DNA of 64,000 bases from Posidonia oceanica (GCA_037176725.1 JAZBRS010000035.1:48928001-48992000), one strand, 5' to 3'; positions 30,221 through 42,439 are shown, numbered from the stretch's first letter. Numbers and translations: made by a program. The notes: generated by a model not told the origin, from the sequence alone.

Positions 30221-33011
30221 TTACCACTCCATCAGTCCTTCGTGAATCTCCACTTGAAGAAGTAGGTCCTTTGCCCTTTTCTCTCTCAAAAGAAGGTTCT
30301 TTTGCATTTCCTCTCCCAACAGTAGCTTCCTTTCTCTTTCCTCTTCAGCAACACCTTCTTTCTCCTTTCTTCTCCCAATTGTAGGTCCTCTGCCAACTGA
30401 AGCATCATTATCAACATAACTTCTCCCTCCACTACCACTACATTCCACTCCTACAACCTTCTCTTTTACAATTCCAGGCTTCTTAGAACCTTTCCCTCTC
30501 CCCAAAGCAATTGCTGCCTCATCAGTTAGATGGCAACCCCTGCTGTTGTGTTCCATTGTCCAACACTTGCCACATCCTATGGTGCCATGTGTTTTCTCAC
30601 AGAGTATGGATTTTGAACTTCATCTGCTGCCTTCTTTCTGTTCTTCTTTGGCATACTAGGTTGTTTCCTCAACACTGGTGGCTCAATAGCTTCTTCCTGA
30701 CCCTTAGGCCACTAACTCATGTCTAGAATAGTGTATATGAGCTCCTTATATATTTTAGCAAGGGTAGTCCTGTGATAGCAAGCATCTACATGTCTCTAGG
30801 ACTTCCCTATGCACAAAGATTGCGAATACCCCATGCTTGCACGAAATCCCTAAAATATCCTATTGCCGGCATTCACAAGTCCTTGTGGCCAAATCAACTT
30901 CGTAAGTCTTGCCTTTACATTCCACCTCAAACTTCAAGTTCTCAGCATAGAAAACTTGACAAAATCTTGCCTCTATTTTTCTTTTCTCAAACTCTTTCTG
31001 TATTTTAGGACAAAGATTTCCATTTCTTTTTGTGGTTTGTCCCTTTTCTTCTGAAATCTTGCCATGAGTTGTTTCCTAGTCTACTCAATCAATCCTATGA
31101 TAGCCTTCTCTCTAGCTTTGAGTATGTACTTGTTCCAACTCTCAGAGATGTTGTTTTGAACACAATCACATCTACTCCTCCCAATAAAAGCACTCCTACA
31201 CTATAGCTTTGGAGGAATTGCATTCAAGTAGTTGAAAGCATCTTCCCCATGTGGCTCTTCTTTCCTCAGGTTCTCCATGCATTATTCAAACTCATTGACA
31301 GTGTAAGCTAATGCACACTTCCACATATGGTCCTTCATTGTTTGTCCCTTGAACCTCTGCTTGAAGTTAGCATATAAGTGCTTGCAATAGAACCTATGAT
31401 CAACCTCTGGCATTAACAACTTAAAAACTTGTACCAATCCCTGCAATATGTGAGTTTAAGTAAGAAGAAGTTAATACAGAATCATATATGACTCCACGTA
31501 TGCAAGAAGTTAATACCAATCTATAAAACTTTGTATTTACCTTTTGTTTGTCACTCATAAATGTCCACCCACCCATTGGTGTTCCAAGAGCCTCAATTAG
31601 CCTCTCCAACAACCAAATCCAAACCTCCTTGGTCTCACCTTCCATCACAACAAAAAAGATGGGAAAAATCCCATTATTTGCATCTCTTCCCATAGCACTA
31701 ACAAGTATACCTCCAAAAGGTTTAGTTAGATGGCAACCATCTCGACCAATGAATGGTCTACAATATTGCAGTCCCTTTTTCATTGCAGTAAAATAAATGA
31801 ACAATTTAAGAAACACTGGAGGGGAATTTAGAAGTGGCCTTTACACTTGTACATATGCAGTGCTCCCTGGATTCTTCAACAAAATCATCTTGCACTAGTC
31901 CCTAATTCTGTGGTACTGCTCTCTATGACTCTCTTCAATTATATGCAGAGCTTTCTTTTTAACTCTATGTACTTTCATCATGTCTACCTTCAACATTGGA
32001 TCCCTAAGCATGGCCTTTTGCATTGCCACTAAGTCCCAAGAGGGATTGCCTCTAATCCTCTTTACGTAATATTCAGATAGCCATGTTGATGTGGCTAAAT
32101 GATTCTTGTATTCCCTCCTACGCAAGTGCTTTGGATTGAGTGACTTTATCTGAAAAGTCCTTTCTTGTGACATCCAACTAGCATGCACTCTAAAACCACA
32201 TCCTTTTGAACAAACTATTGTGACTCTTTGGTATTCATTCTTCTGATACTTAAAGTCATAACCATGTTTGATGCTTACAAGCTTTACAACTTTTCTAAAC
32301 TCTTAAGGGTCCTTGAACTTCATTCCAATTGCAAGCCTAGGCTTATTCCAATCAAACTTGGGGTATTCCTGCCCTTCATCATCATCGTCAAACCCTTTAA
32401 TGCTTTGAAGTTCATTTGGCTCATCTTCAGAAGAATCTAAATCTAGAGGTGTGTTATCTTCTGAAATAACTGTCTTTCCTTTTAGAAATTCTTTCCCCTT
32501 TTTTTCAGCGAACATTGTCACATCCTCGACTTCTTCTTCAACATAAGGTTCTGAATCATAATTATTAGAACCCTCCCCTTCCTCCTCTTCCTCAGACAAT
32601 ATATAGTCAGAGTCCTTATTAAAGTCTTCCACTGGAATGTCCTTGAAAATTTGCATCCACATCATCAACATTTGTACCAAACATAGGTACTTCATCTACT
32701 ACTTCCATTGTCACCACATATAATGTCACATAAGAGTAATTAGCATAAATTGTGAACATATCAATCACAAATATGTTACCTTCAATCAAAATCAGGCATG
32801 TACTAAGAGGCAACCCAGGTAACCTATAATATAAGGTGTTTCTCTTATCAATGCCGATTTCCTCCAACATGTATTGCAACTCAAACACTAACATCCTATC
32901 TGGATCAACATCAAGAACATAACTAACTTTCTCCTTCACATATTTCTTTATAGATTCCTTCACAAAGTAACCACCATGATGAACCTCCAGAGTATACAGC
33001 TTGGATGCCAT
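30221..33011 (-). pseudogene. MULE (MuDR-type) transposase, frameshifted
   Basis: The start is ATG 33011 (MASKLYTLEVHHGGYFV). Domains in order are a PB1-like N-terminus (33011-32690); an acidic linker (EEEEEGEGSN, ~32570); the MuDR DNA-binding domain (YDFKYQKNEYQRVTIVCSKG to TFQIKSLNPKH, ~32260-32110); and the DDE core with Asp in GRDGCH (~31740), Asp in SDKQK (~31545) and Glu in NNISESWN (~31130). Next is a SWIM finger CECRQ..SCKHG (~30830-30870), then a CCHC knuckle CGKCWTMEHNSRGC (~30580-30540). An intron splits the core. A frameshift near 32650 and several stops (for example near 31890 and 31280) inactivate it. All three catalytic acidic residues are still encoded. It acts in transposon excision and insertion. 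Confidence 0.85.
31441..31540 (-). other. Probable intron in the MULE transposase gene
   Basis: On the minus strand the segment runs GTAAAT to TTGCAG, 100 bp. Removing it joins SDKQK directly to GLVQVFKLLMPEV in frame, as in intact MULE transposases (SDKQKGL). Inferred from sequence only. Confidence 0.7.
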
Positions 33012-33045
33012 CTACCGTCTTTGTCGCCATCTTCTCTACAACCAC

Positions 33046-34957
33046 TGTAATATCTAGGTGCTATCGGTTTAAATTTGGGAAATTATTCTCGTATTTTTAT
33101 GGAGTTGGATTGCTTATAACTGTAATTATACTCTTTAAGCAATCATAATAGATTTGTGTTTGTGGTTTCTTGGCTCCCTGTACTGTGTGGTATTTTGGCG
33201 TATTATGGTCTGTATGCGTGGGACCCACGGTGAGAGAAAATTTCAATGCAAGCACTGTGCCGCATGGGGTTCCTTCCACACTACGCCGCCACACACCTTA
33301 CCGTGCGTCGCTTAGCTTGCATCTCCAGGCGGCTGTCGGCGGTGGGAGAGAAATAAGAAGGGGAAAGGGCCGCGAGATGAAGGGCAAAGGAGGAACGAGA
33401 GAGAGGGGTGAGCCAAGGAACCAAGAAGAGAAGAAGGAGAAGGAGCTACGGTCGGCTGGAGGAAGAGAAAAGGAGGAAATTGTCGTCGATCGTGTGTATG
33501 TGCTCCATCTCGTCTCCTTTTTCTTCAGATCTTGCTTAGGATTATGTGATGTGTTAGATCCTGTTGTGTGGTAAAGATTATAGAATTTTATGGAATTATT
33601 TGAAGTATTTTTCAGTGATTTGTTGTGGAAATGGCCTTTGTGCGTCCATTAAGTTCTTCGTCTTTGAAATTTCATATCTCGAGCTATAGTGAATGGATTC
33701 TTGTGGTTTTTGTGCCAAATCGTAGATGACTTTGTGCTCTTCATTTCAATGTATTTTGTGGGATTTTTAGTGACTTGTGGTGAGATCGGTTCTTGTTCCC
33801 ATTTTGGGCGATTTTGGGTCAAGAGTTGCAAGTTTACTACTCTCGACAAAATCGATATGCCGAATTAGATTCGGTATGCTGATCTTGTTCACTGGTGTGA
33901 GCCAGAGCACTAGTTCGGTCGACTGAAAAAGTTCAGCATATCGGATCAGGGCCCAGAATCCCTGGTTTGGTCGACCAAACTATTTCGGTATGCCGAATCA
34001 GGCCCCTGAACCCATTCTGAGTGCTTTTCAGTATGTTCGGATTTTAAAGTGATTTTTGAAGCCTTATGAGAATTATGTGTGATAAGAGTATTTGAAGATG
34101 GTTTTTGAAAGAAATTGCATATGTTTTGGAAAGGATTTCCGTGGTTTTGGGATAGTTTCCATGTAACCGAAGGATAGTACCGATGGAATAGGGGAATGAG
34201 ACCTCAGAGAAGTCGGTTACGATTCCTAAGGCGTGGATGCTGAGCTTGTGGTACTGTGGGACCTGGTGAAAGTGTTTGGATTACCCTATGTGTCGGTGCT
34301 GGCTGGGGCTAGGGTTAGAGTCCCCAGACGCTCGGGCACCAAAGGGGCGTCAGAAGGACGCAACCCCGTGTACTGAGAAATATAAATTGAGGGCTGAGTT
34401 CGCTGGGCGGTGGTTCCTCCCACACGGGGTAGCCCACCGTGGTAGTGCAGTTGAGTGAAGTTGGAACCTTCAGCAACTGTTTGTGGCCAGATTGGTCACC
34501 TGTGGCCAGGGTGGCACGGCGGGTTTTGTTTGCTTTGTGTGTGGTTTTCTGAGAAGGTTTTAGACGAGGATTTGAATGCATAAAATGCTTTATAAAGAGC
34601 ATGTGATTTGAAAAGGGCAAGATTTTGCAAGTAGATTTTCTGGATTAAGATTTGGTCTTATTTTTGGTAATCGTGAACAGCTAGTTTTGTAGCTTTTCTC
34701 CTTGATTTTTGGTGGACGCGTATTGGGTGACTTTGATGTCACTCACGCGTTTTGTGTTTTTATTTTCAGGTGCAAATTAGGAGTGCAGTCTAGTTCTGGT
34801 GCTTAGATAGGAGCCACGTAGCCGCACATTGAGGTTCTGGGTAGCGTAGTTTAAAGAATTTTATTTTCATTATTAATTTGACCTTAGTTTTCTTTTAATT
34901 ATTTATTGTAATTCTGGGTAGTGCTGATGCTAGAATGTGACGCGTTGGGGCATTACA
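33046..34957 (+). mobile_element. Solo LTR I, Tekay-like gypsy (1912 bp)
   Basis: It starts TGTAATATC and ends GGCATTACA, with a perfect 5-bp target duplication ACCAC at 33041-33045 and 34958-34962. The landmarks match the LTRs of A, E and F: GGTGACTTTGATGTCACTCACGCG-like motif and GGTGCAAATTAG near the end, GGGTTAGAGTCCCC at 34310-34325, and a TTCGG/CCGAA palindrome cluster at 33844-34020. It sits 35 bp upstream of the transposase ATG of the MULE, so it separates that gene from its terminal-repeat promoter. Confidence 0.88.
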
Positions 34958-35003
34958 ACCACCTTCTTTATCGCCACGTTTGGAGAGAAGTCGGTAGCAA
35001 TAG

Positions 35004-35076
35004 CAAGTCTCGTCGCCTCGTTGGAAGCATCAACAAGCCTCGTTGCCTCGTTAGAAGCACCAGCAAGCCTCATTGG
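35004..35076 (+). repeat. 30-bp tandem repeat in the MULE right arm
   Basis: Two full 30-bp units starting CAAG(T/C)CTCGT (35004, 35034) and a partial third (35064-35076). Confidence 0.8.
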
Positions 35077-35179
35077 GAGAAGGGCGACTTTGGGAGAGGA
35101 AAGTAAAGGAAGGGAAGGGAAGGGAAAGGTGACATCGGGGTTTGATGTCTAATCTAGAGTTTGTAGGTATGGGTTTGGG

Positions 35180-35352
35180 ATTTTCTTAAAGGATAAAATA
35201 GTCTCTTCGTGTAACAAAGTAATGACATTAAGTATAATTTGGTAGAATGCAAGATTGACGTAGTTTGAGGATAAAATTGATAGATTTTGAAGTTCAGGAA
35301 GCAAATTGTCATGATCGAGTACTAAAAGAAGGAAGCAAATTGATTTTTTTCA
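35180..35352. repeat. MULE right terminal inverted repeat
   Basis: Inverse of 28627-28796, with the shared blocks GACGTAGTTTGAGG and AAATTGTCATG(A/G)TCGA. Confidence 0.75.
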
Positions 35353-36609
35353 ACAATAAAACTTCCGTTTCCTTAAGTTGGGGATAGCTCGATTCACACA
35401 AGCAAGGCACAACGTGGTATATGGGTGGGGATGTGTGATAGTTCTTTATGCTCCTCTTTGGATGTAGAATAAGAAAAGTAGGAATAAGTAGAAAGTGGTA
35501 TTAGTATTATGTTGGAATTACTATTCTGTTTAGAAGTACAAGAATTGTTAAGGTGAATAAGTGTGTATTGGAAGTTATTATGGTTTGGCTATCAACTTGG
35601 AATAAGTATGGAGACATACGTACATTAATACAGTATGCATAGAATAATAATATATCATATTAAATAGTGTTATTTTTAAATCAATATTATTTTATTTGAA
35701 ATCATACAAATAAGTTTTCATAAATAAATAATATTTTATAAAATATTATGAAATAGTATTCATAAATAAATATTATTATATTTGAAATAATATTAAATAA
35801 TATTTATAATTTGAAATCATATATTTTTTTGAAGAAGAGAATTTGGTGAGGAAGAAGAGTCCGGTGTTCACACAGAAAAGAAAATAGATCTTCCTCTTTC
35901 TGTCTTCCATTCTTAAATTTGTCGCAAACATCAATCTAAACCATAAGCAAAGGCACAAGAACACGAATCCAAGAATCCAGAGCCATTCACAACACCATCA
36001 TCACTAGAAGAACAAGAGGAGATCAAATATATAACCCAAAAATACACTACTCGTGCACAATAGAGAACAAAGAAAGGAAAAAAAAACCTAACTATGGTTT
36101 CCTATAGTAACTGTAGTAGCACAAAGATGAATAGGGCCTCGAGGTCTGGTGGCTGGAAGTACCCGTTCTTGGGGAGATCCCTCCTCTTCGCGAACACCGG
36201 AGTCTTCTTCCTTAGCGACGGTGGGCAGGGAAACACCGCCTCGAGGTCTAGCCACGATTGCCTCTTCACAATTTGATTTGTGGTGGTGGTGGTGGCAGTG
36301 GAAGAGGTGACGATCGTGGTGGAGGTGGCAGTAGTAGTGGAAGAGGAGGCAATCGTGGTGGCAGCTTCTGCTGGTGGTTTCTGGTGGTGGCGGTGGTAGT
36401 GGAAGAGGTGGCGATCGTGGTGGAGGTCGTGGTTGTAAGAGGGTTTTTGTAGTGGAAGAGGTGGCGATCGTGGTGGAGGTGGCGATCATATGGGAAGAGG
36501 ACGAGTATACGGAGGAATAAGGAATGGAGAATAAGTCGGTGGCATAACCTTATTCCACACTTTTGGCGAAATTGTAAAACCGAAATAACGAAATGGAATG
36601 GGTATTACT
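35353..36609. other. AT-rich flank followed by a GC-rich repeat patch; no gene named
   Basis: 35400-36090 is AT-rich non-coding sequence. 36094-36276 is a 60-codon open frame ([17 protein letters not shown]) with no recognised domain that leads into the GTGG-rich repeat at 36279-36490. GGAATAAG-type motifs occur near 35485 and again near 36513, which could mark the ends of an unidentified transposon, but no matching inverted ends were found. Confidence 0.4.
36279..36490 (+). repeat. GTGGAAGAGGTGGCGATCGT minisatellite
   Basis: Four irregular copies of a ~35-bp unit with core GTGGAAGAGGTGGCGATCGT and GGTGGAGGT. In the forward frame from 36258 the first part reads [16 protein letters not shown] then [11 protein letters not shown], an RGG-box-like string, before the frame changes. 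It may be a relic of a Gly/Arg-rich RNA-binding protein gene or just a GC repeat. Confidence 0.55.
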
Positions 36610-38491
36610 TGTAACACCAGAGGTCAGCAGGACTGGAGCTTGTGATATGCATGTATATCTGGCACCTATGTCAGGCGCGCATTGCAGGCGCAAATTGTGA
36701 GCACGTCTTGTCAGACCAGAACTCAGAATATTGTAAGTTTCTATTTTAGGAATTGATTCCCGTTTGAGTGTATTCTTGGTATTTGTGAGGTGAGCCTAGT
36801 CGGGTGAACTGGGATTTGATTACCTGTAATTGTAAGTATATTTATTAGATAATCACAGTGGATTTGTGGTTGTCTCCTTCTTCGGATCCTCGATTTCCTC
36901 TTATTGTGTCTGTGGTTTCTCCTTGGTTATTTGTGTTGTGACAAAAACTTGGCGTGTTGCGGCCCGTGAATGTGTGGGGCCGAGGGAAGGAATATAATGC
37001 CAAAATGTCACAGTGCTGTCCGTGACTTTCTCTCTCTTTTCTTTTGCTACGCGTGAATTCTATACGCAACTTGTGCCCATGACTTCCTCCTTAACTCTTT
37101 ATGACCCATGACATGCCATGTGAACCTGCATGCCCGTGTTTTGCGAAAGGTGTCGGGCACGAGTCTTATAAAAGGAGGAGTGGCGTCCAGGGGAAGGCAC
37201 AAAAGAAAAAAATATAAGAGAGGAGGAGGAGAGAAACAGTCAAGGGGAGAGGGAGAAACTGAGAGAGTGAGGGAGAGAAGGCTCGTGAGAGAGGGAGAGG
37301 AGTTTGCCACCGTAGCCGCCACCATGGCTGCCGACGTGCAATCAAGGCGAAGGGTTGGACGTTGGAGACGTCATCGTGCGGTGCCGTGCGTGTGTAAAGG
37401 TTAGTCGATGATGTGTGGTACTCGTCCTATCCCATCTTTTCTTCACTCCATTATGTGTAGAATTGATGGAAGTATGCTGTTTGGGGGATTTGCTTTGTAT
37501 GGTAGAGATTTCATAATTTTTGGGCATTTTAGTGGATTTTTCAAAGATTATTCGAATACATGTTTACTATTGATCCGTTTGAGCTTCTATGCTTTGATTT
37601 TTAATATCTTGAGCTATGTGTATCAGATTGCCGTGATTTTTGTTCCAAATGGTAGAGTGCTTCAATATCTTCGTTTTGATAAATTATGCGAAATTTTTGG
37701 GCATGTGTGGTGGAACCGGTTGAGGTTCCCAAGTCCGGCGATTTATGCTAGGTTCGCGGCCTGTTTTTCTGGTTTGGCTGGGTGCGCGACTGCCAACCTT
37801 GTTGCAGTCCACTGCAGTGGGAAATCTTTCTATTGTGGGACGAGGTTTTCTGGTTTTCTTTCGACTTGTTATAAGAATAGAGATTCGAGTTCTGCATTGG
37901 TTTATTGTGGAATTCTTGTGGCATATTCGAGGCAGTTTTTGATATACTTTTCAAAATAGCTTTCAAAGGAATTTGTGAAAGAATTTGCATAAGTTTGCAA
38001 AGGACTTTCGAAAATGTTTTTCGAAGTTTTCTATGATTTTGGTAGGAACCACAAGGGCCGTAGGATCGTACAAGCAGATCAGGAATGACTGATACCCTTG
38101 GAGGGCCAGATGTGAGTCTGAGGTTGTGGTTGCCGAGTGGTAGGAGTCACAAGACCGTAGGATTGTATTGGCGGACCAGGGATGACTGATATCTCTAAAG
38201 GATCAGGTACGAGTCCGAGGTTGTGACTGCCGAGTGGTAGGGCTCGGGGTTAGAGTCCCTGGTGGCCCAAGTTGAGGACATCGAGAGGACATACCCTGTG
38301 TTTGTCCTAGAGTAGACCTTTGGAGGGTTCTCAGAGTAAGAACCCTAGACGGATGAGCTCCTACATAGGGTGGCTTGTCCATGGCAGTGCAGTGTGCTTC
38401 AGCGGCTGCTTGTGAGCTAGTCGGTCACTGGTGGCCATAGTGACACAATAGGTTTTCATGCTGGATGTGTCTATTATGGTTTTCTATGCTC
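36610..38491 (+). repeat. Element F 5' LTR, first part
   Basis: It starts TGTAACACC like element A. A TATA-box candidate TATAAAAG lies at 37167-37174, followed by a purine-rich leader and GT-rich sequence. The part 37408-37959 gives a long open frame by chance. The reverse complement of this LTR matches 52920-54295 (element E). It stops at TGCTC (38487-38491), where E is inserted. Confidence 0.82.
37167..37174 (+). promoter_or_regulatory. TATA box candidate of element F LTR
   Basis: TATAAAAG precedes a GAGGAG-rich leader in the LTR, the usual place for the retrotransposon promoter. Confidence 0.5.
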
Positions 38492-39198
38492 TGTAATGCC
38501 CCCAGTGCAACAAACTAGTATAAAGACTACCCAGAGCAATTATTAAGTAAATATCTAAATAAATTTGCAGGAAATTAAATAAATAGACAAATAACTGAAA
38601 CAAAATTTTAAAAAAAGCCTACTTCTACCCAGGACTTGTGGTGTGCGGCTATGTGACTTCAACTATGTACACTAGACTGGATTGCAGCTCCATAATCTGC
38701 ACCTACAACAAAAACCAAAGAAAACACACATGAGTGACATCTATTGTCACCCAGTATATGCCCACCACAACTGAAAAGACCTCAAACCACAAACTAGAGC
38801 TACCATAACTGACTCCCAAAGCTACATGGTTGTCTTCCCCGACAGTGCCAAGTCCAACTTGAGAAAAACACCAACCGCAAACACAACCAGTTATCTAGAA
38901 AACCCTTTTAAAACATGCCTTTCAAAATCCATATTCTTTCGTTTTCTTTGGAAAACACGTGCATCTTTGAAGATCATTTTATGCACTCCCAGAAAGCCAA
39001 ACCAAGGCAAAAACCAGCACAAAATCACAACATATGCACACCGCGCATGAAAAACCTGTCGTGTTACCCTGGTCACAGGCGACCAACCAGCCATAAGCAG
39101 TCGCCAGGGACTCGAACCTCGATCCACACTGCACTGCCGTGGAAAAACCACCTCGTGCAGGAGTCCCTTTGCTTCGGGTCCTTTCTCTAAGAACCATC

Positions 39199-41042
39199 TG
39201 TAGATATCTCATTTTTGCATTTCCAAGAGTTCTCTAAGGATAGGAACCTCAGAGGCGCCTCAAATTACATGACTAAGGCCTAATAACACATTTTCTAGGT
39301 TTTCTATGATTTGCTTAAAAACATTACTGGTCTTTACTTCCCTCAAGGTCGTTAGTTGTGGCAGAGCTAACTCACTCAAACTAGTGACAGGTCTGAGTAC
39401 CTTGAATACCCTTTGTTTCTACTCAAATTAGTGGCAGATTTGAGTTAAAGAAGATGTTTTCATGATTTCATGGAATTTCTGAAGTTTTTCGGGTTTTTAA
39501 CATGTTTCTCTGAATTAACATAAAAGACAGGGCTAAAAATGCAAAAAGACTAACTCGTTGCCCCTATATGCGGCGACATGTCTAGTTGCCATTCAGAGTG
39601 GCGACTAGTATGCGTTGTCGCCACTGATACAGGCGACGAGCATTCTGCCACTCTCTCTCACCATATTTTGTTATCCTGGGCATTAATATAATATATGGGA
39701 TTTTTATAAAGTATTATAACATTTTTCCCATAATTATTGACATTTCTACGATTTTCTAACATTTAATATATGGTATAATATATATATATCATATAAAATA
39801 ATTAATTAAAGAAGATTCTAGAAAATCCTAGAGATTTGGATGACAATAGGATTTTTATCTCGTTTTTGACACGTTTTTAATGTGTTAAATATGCTAAATA
39901 TCTCTTAAAATCAAAAACACATTTAATTTCGGTCTAGAACATTCCAGCAGCTAGGCACCAGTGAGAGCAGCGACTAGCTGACGTGGATATTCTTGACCCG
40001 GTCAAATAAGATATTTGAGTCCTGGTTGCTATTGTCACCAGTGATTGAATGGCGTGGACTCATCTGGCCCCTTTAAATTTAAACTTTCATCTCGTCCGCA
40101 CACCAGCTAGGTGCCTGTGCGAGCGGCGACTTGCTGACATGGACCCTTGTTTGACTCAGTCAGACGAGAATATCTGAGTCCTAGGTGCCTGTGCAGTCGG
40201 TGGCTTGCTGACGTGGACCCTTCTTTGACTCGGTCAGCTTGCCTCCACGTCATTTCCATGTCATTAATCTGAGATATTTGTGCTTGTCGCCGGTCATATA
40301 GGCGACTTGCTATAAATATCTAATTTTTCTAGAAACTTCCTAGATCTGATCCACTCGTACCCCCACACATCTATAAATTGGCCCCGAGAGCCAGTGCTCA
40401 AGGGGGAGGGAGATCTAAAAGTCAGAGTTATCTTTTGAGAGTCAGGGAGGCATTTTCTAGAGTTTAGGAGCAACATATGAGAGCTAGATTTCTAGATTAA
40501 GAGAGAGATTCTGAGAGATCCCTAGTCCCCACTCTGCCCAAATCTAGAGATTATCAATCCTAGATCCCAGAGATCATCAAGTCTAGATCCCAGAGATCCT
40601 GAGCCTAGCCGGAGCTCCGACCGTTCATCTACTTCCTCACTCCACGTCATAGAGCACGAGGGTGAAGGGAGTATCTTCTTCCAATCTACTTTTATTTCAT
40701 TTTGCATTCTTTAAAATAGGACCCATAACATATGCATGCGGGGAACCACCCCAGTTAGTATTTGATTCGTTTGTTTATTTTATTTCTTATTCATCTGATC
40801 TGCTTATGATCTACTATTCTATTTGTTTTGAAGGAAAGGAACATCTCACATGGCACGAAGACGCCGCTGGACAACATCTTGCCGTTGATCCAGTGAGCCG
40901 ACAACCCACATCATCCTCATCTACCCCAGGCGTCTTGTCAGCCAGCATTGTAAATCGATGAGTGGTGATCACAAACAAGTAGACGACATCGTGGAAGCGC
41001 TGACTACTCCATCTTCATCCACCCCCATTTTCCACATCTACA
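39199..41042 (+). repeat. Element B 5' LTR
   Basis: It starts TGTAGATATC and ends CATCTACA. GGCGAC/GTCGCC motifs recur along its first 1.1 kb, including a perfect 9-bp stem AGTGGCGAC/GTCGCCACT at 39597-39625. A TATA candidate is at 40372. The 3' LTR at 47486 matches throughout. Confidence 0.92.
40372..40379 (+). promoter_or_regulatory. TATA box candidate of element B LTR
   Basis: TATAAATT lies in a conserved block (CCACACATC before, GGCCCC after) shared by the 3' LTR (48661-48668). The equivalent in element C is TATAAAAA at 58353-58360, which supports a promoter role. Confidence 0.6.
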
Positions 41043-41046
41043 AAAG

Positions 41047-41063
41047 TGGCGAACACAGTGGGA
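41047..41063 (+). promoter_or_regulatory. Element B primer-binding site
   Basis: TGGCGAACACAGTGGGA lies 4 bp after the LTR end. TGGCGA-type sites are usual for Tat/Ogre-like gypsy elements. The exact tRNA is not assigned. Confidence 0.6.
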
Positions 41064-42439
41064 CTGGCTTGAGCCAACCCTTCGTGCTTTGTGAGTATTT
41101 CCTTTCTTTCCTTCATTTATTTTCTAGATCTGGATATTGTTTTCGGTTTGGAGGCTGTGCGTATAGGTTTTCACGACTCCTAAACTCCTCATCTATTATT
41201 TTTTCTAAGGTTAGGAAAGATCTTAAATCTAGTCGTCTGTGCTTAAGGCATGAAGTATCGTTAGCACTTTGAGGCAACGACTAACTTCGGCATCTATAAC
41301 TTTGAAGACTAGATCAGATCTATTCTGACATTAGAAAAACTTCCAGATCTAGCCGCCCATCTTAGCGGCGCCTCATCTCAAAGCGGCGACTTATAGAGGT
41401 GCCTCCTATATAGGCGACTGTACCTGGATATTGTTTCCAATGCAGATCATTTGTTTTTTTCGTAGTTTATGTTGTATTTTAGATTTGCAATCGCATAAAA
41501 ATCAAATCAAAATTCCCGTCCACTGTATTTCTAGTTTTTTAACGGATTCTAGGCTTGTTTGCGTCCACCACTAGGGTGGAAACTATTTTTCTGATATTAG
41601 AGTTAAAGTTCCTTGAGGGAATCTCCCTCTAACTAGAATGATCAACTTGAGCGAATTGGGTCAGTGCAAGTCGCTCTCCCATACTCAGTGTTGATTGTAA
41701 TAGTTAGATTAAGAACTCAAGGTGTCCTAAGGCTTTATTATTGATTCCTTCTTCTCCCTGAGTCAATAATAATCCTTGGTAGATACTTGATAGTCTAGTA
41801 TTTCGTGTTTATTTACTGCTTTGTGGTTTGTTAGGATACATGCCTAAGGACAGAATCCTATGTTGCGGGCCCCTCTGTAGAGGATACAAATCTGCCACTT
41901 AGGCCCTCTTGGTGGACCCTAACAAAGGTCAAAGGGAGGTACCAAAGTGTCAAAAATCCCATTGAGTGACCCTTAGATCCCACAAAGTTGTCCTTACCCC
42001 CAGCTTAGGAACCTAATTACTGAGAGCACGCAGGTTAAATCAAGCGATTAATTAACTATTTGAACAAGTAAAATTTGCGTACTATTTGAAACCTACTTGT
42101 TTAGTTAATTCTTGTCTGATTCGTGGTCTATCAATGATGGACTCTGGTTGCTGAAAGGATTGGGACTTCCGTCGCCAGTCCAAGAGGCGACCTGTTCTGC
42201 CGCCGTCTTAACAGGCGACGAGCGTTGTCACCCCATACATAGGCGACAGGTCCTAGAACACGCCAGCGTGACTTGTTTGCGGGGTGGTTTGGCCGTTTTC
42301 AGTGACACAGATCGTAGAGACGTTAGAATAGTTACTGGGTAGACATTTACTTTCCTTTTATTTCATTAAATTGAGTCTGTATTAAGTAGTGTTGTTAATA
42401 GAGTCTGTGATTTCTTCAAACATTTGTAACTGTTTCACC
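41064..42439 (+). other. Element B untranslated leader
   Basis: About 1.4 kb without a usable frame, yet conserved in order and sequence with element C (59007-60340). Shared landmarks are GGAGGC(C/T)GTGCG, CCAGTGCAAGTCGCTC-like, and GGCCCTCTTGGT. GGCGAC motifs continue here (for example 42185, 42214, 42241). A leader intron is possible but no donor or acceptor pair was fixed. Confidence 0.55.

Larger units (their letters stand above)
28627..35352 (-). mobile_element. Mutator-like element (MULE) with two convergent genes, invaded by a solo LTR
   Basis: Terminal inverted repeats of ~170 bp (28627-28796 and 35180-35352) share blocks such as CCTCAAACTACGTC and CATGACAATTT. Between them are a MuDR-type transposase on the minus strand (33011 to 30221) and a GRF zinc-finger gene on the plus strand (28911-29367), arranged tail to tail. 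The flanks ACAAT AAAT (28618-28626) and ACAAT AAAA (35353-35361) agree at 8 of 9 positions, fitting the 9-bp target duplication of Mutator elements. A 1.9 kb solo LTR splits the transposase upstream region. Frameshifts in both genes mean it is now non-autonomous. Confidence 0.82.

Noticed and set aside
37408..37959. 183-codon plus-strand frame in the F LTR
   Set aside because: Homologous LTR sequence in E is full of stops in the matching frame, and there is no recognisable domain.
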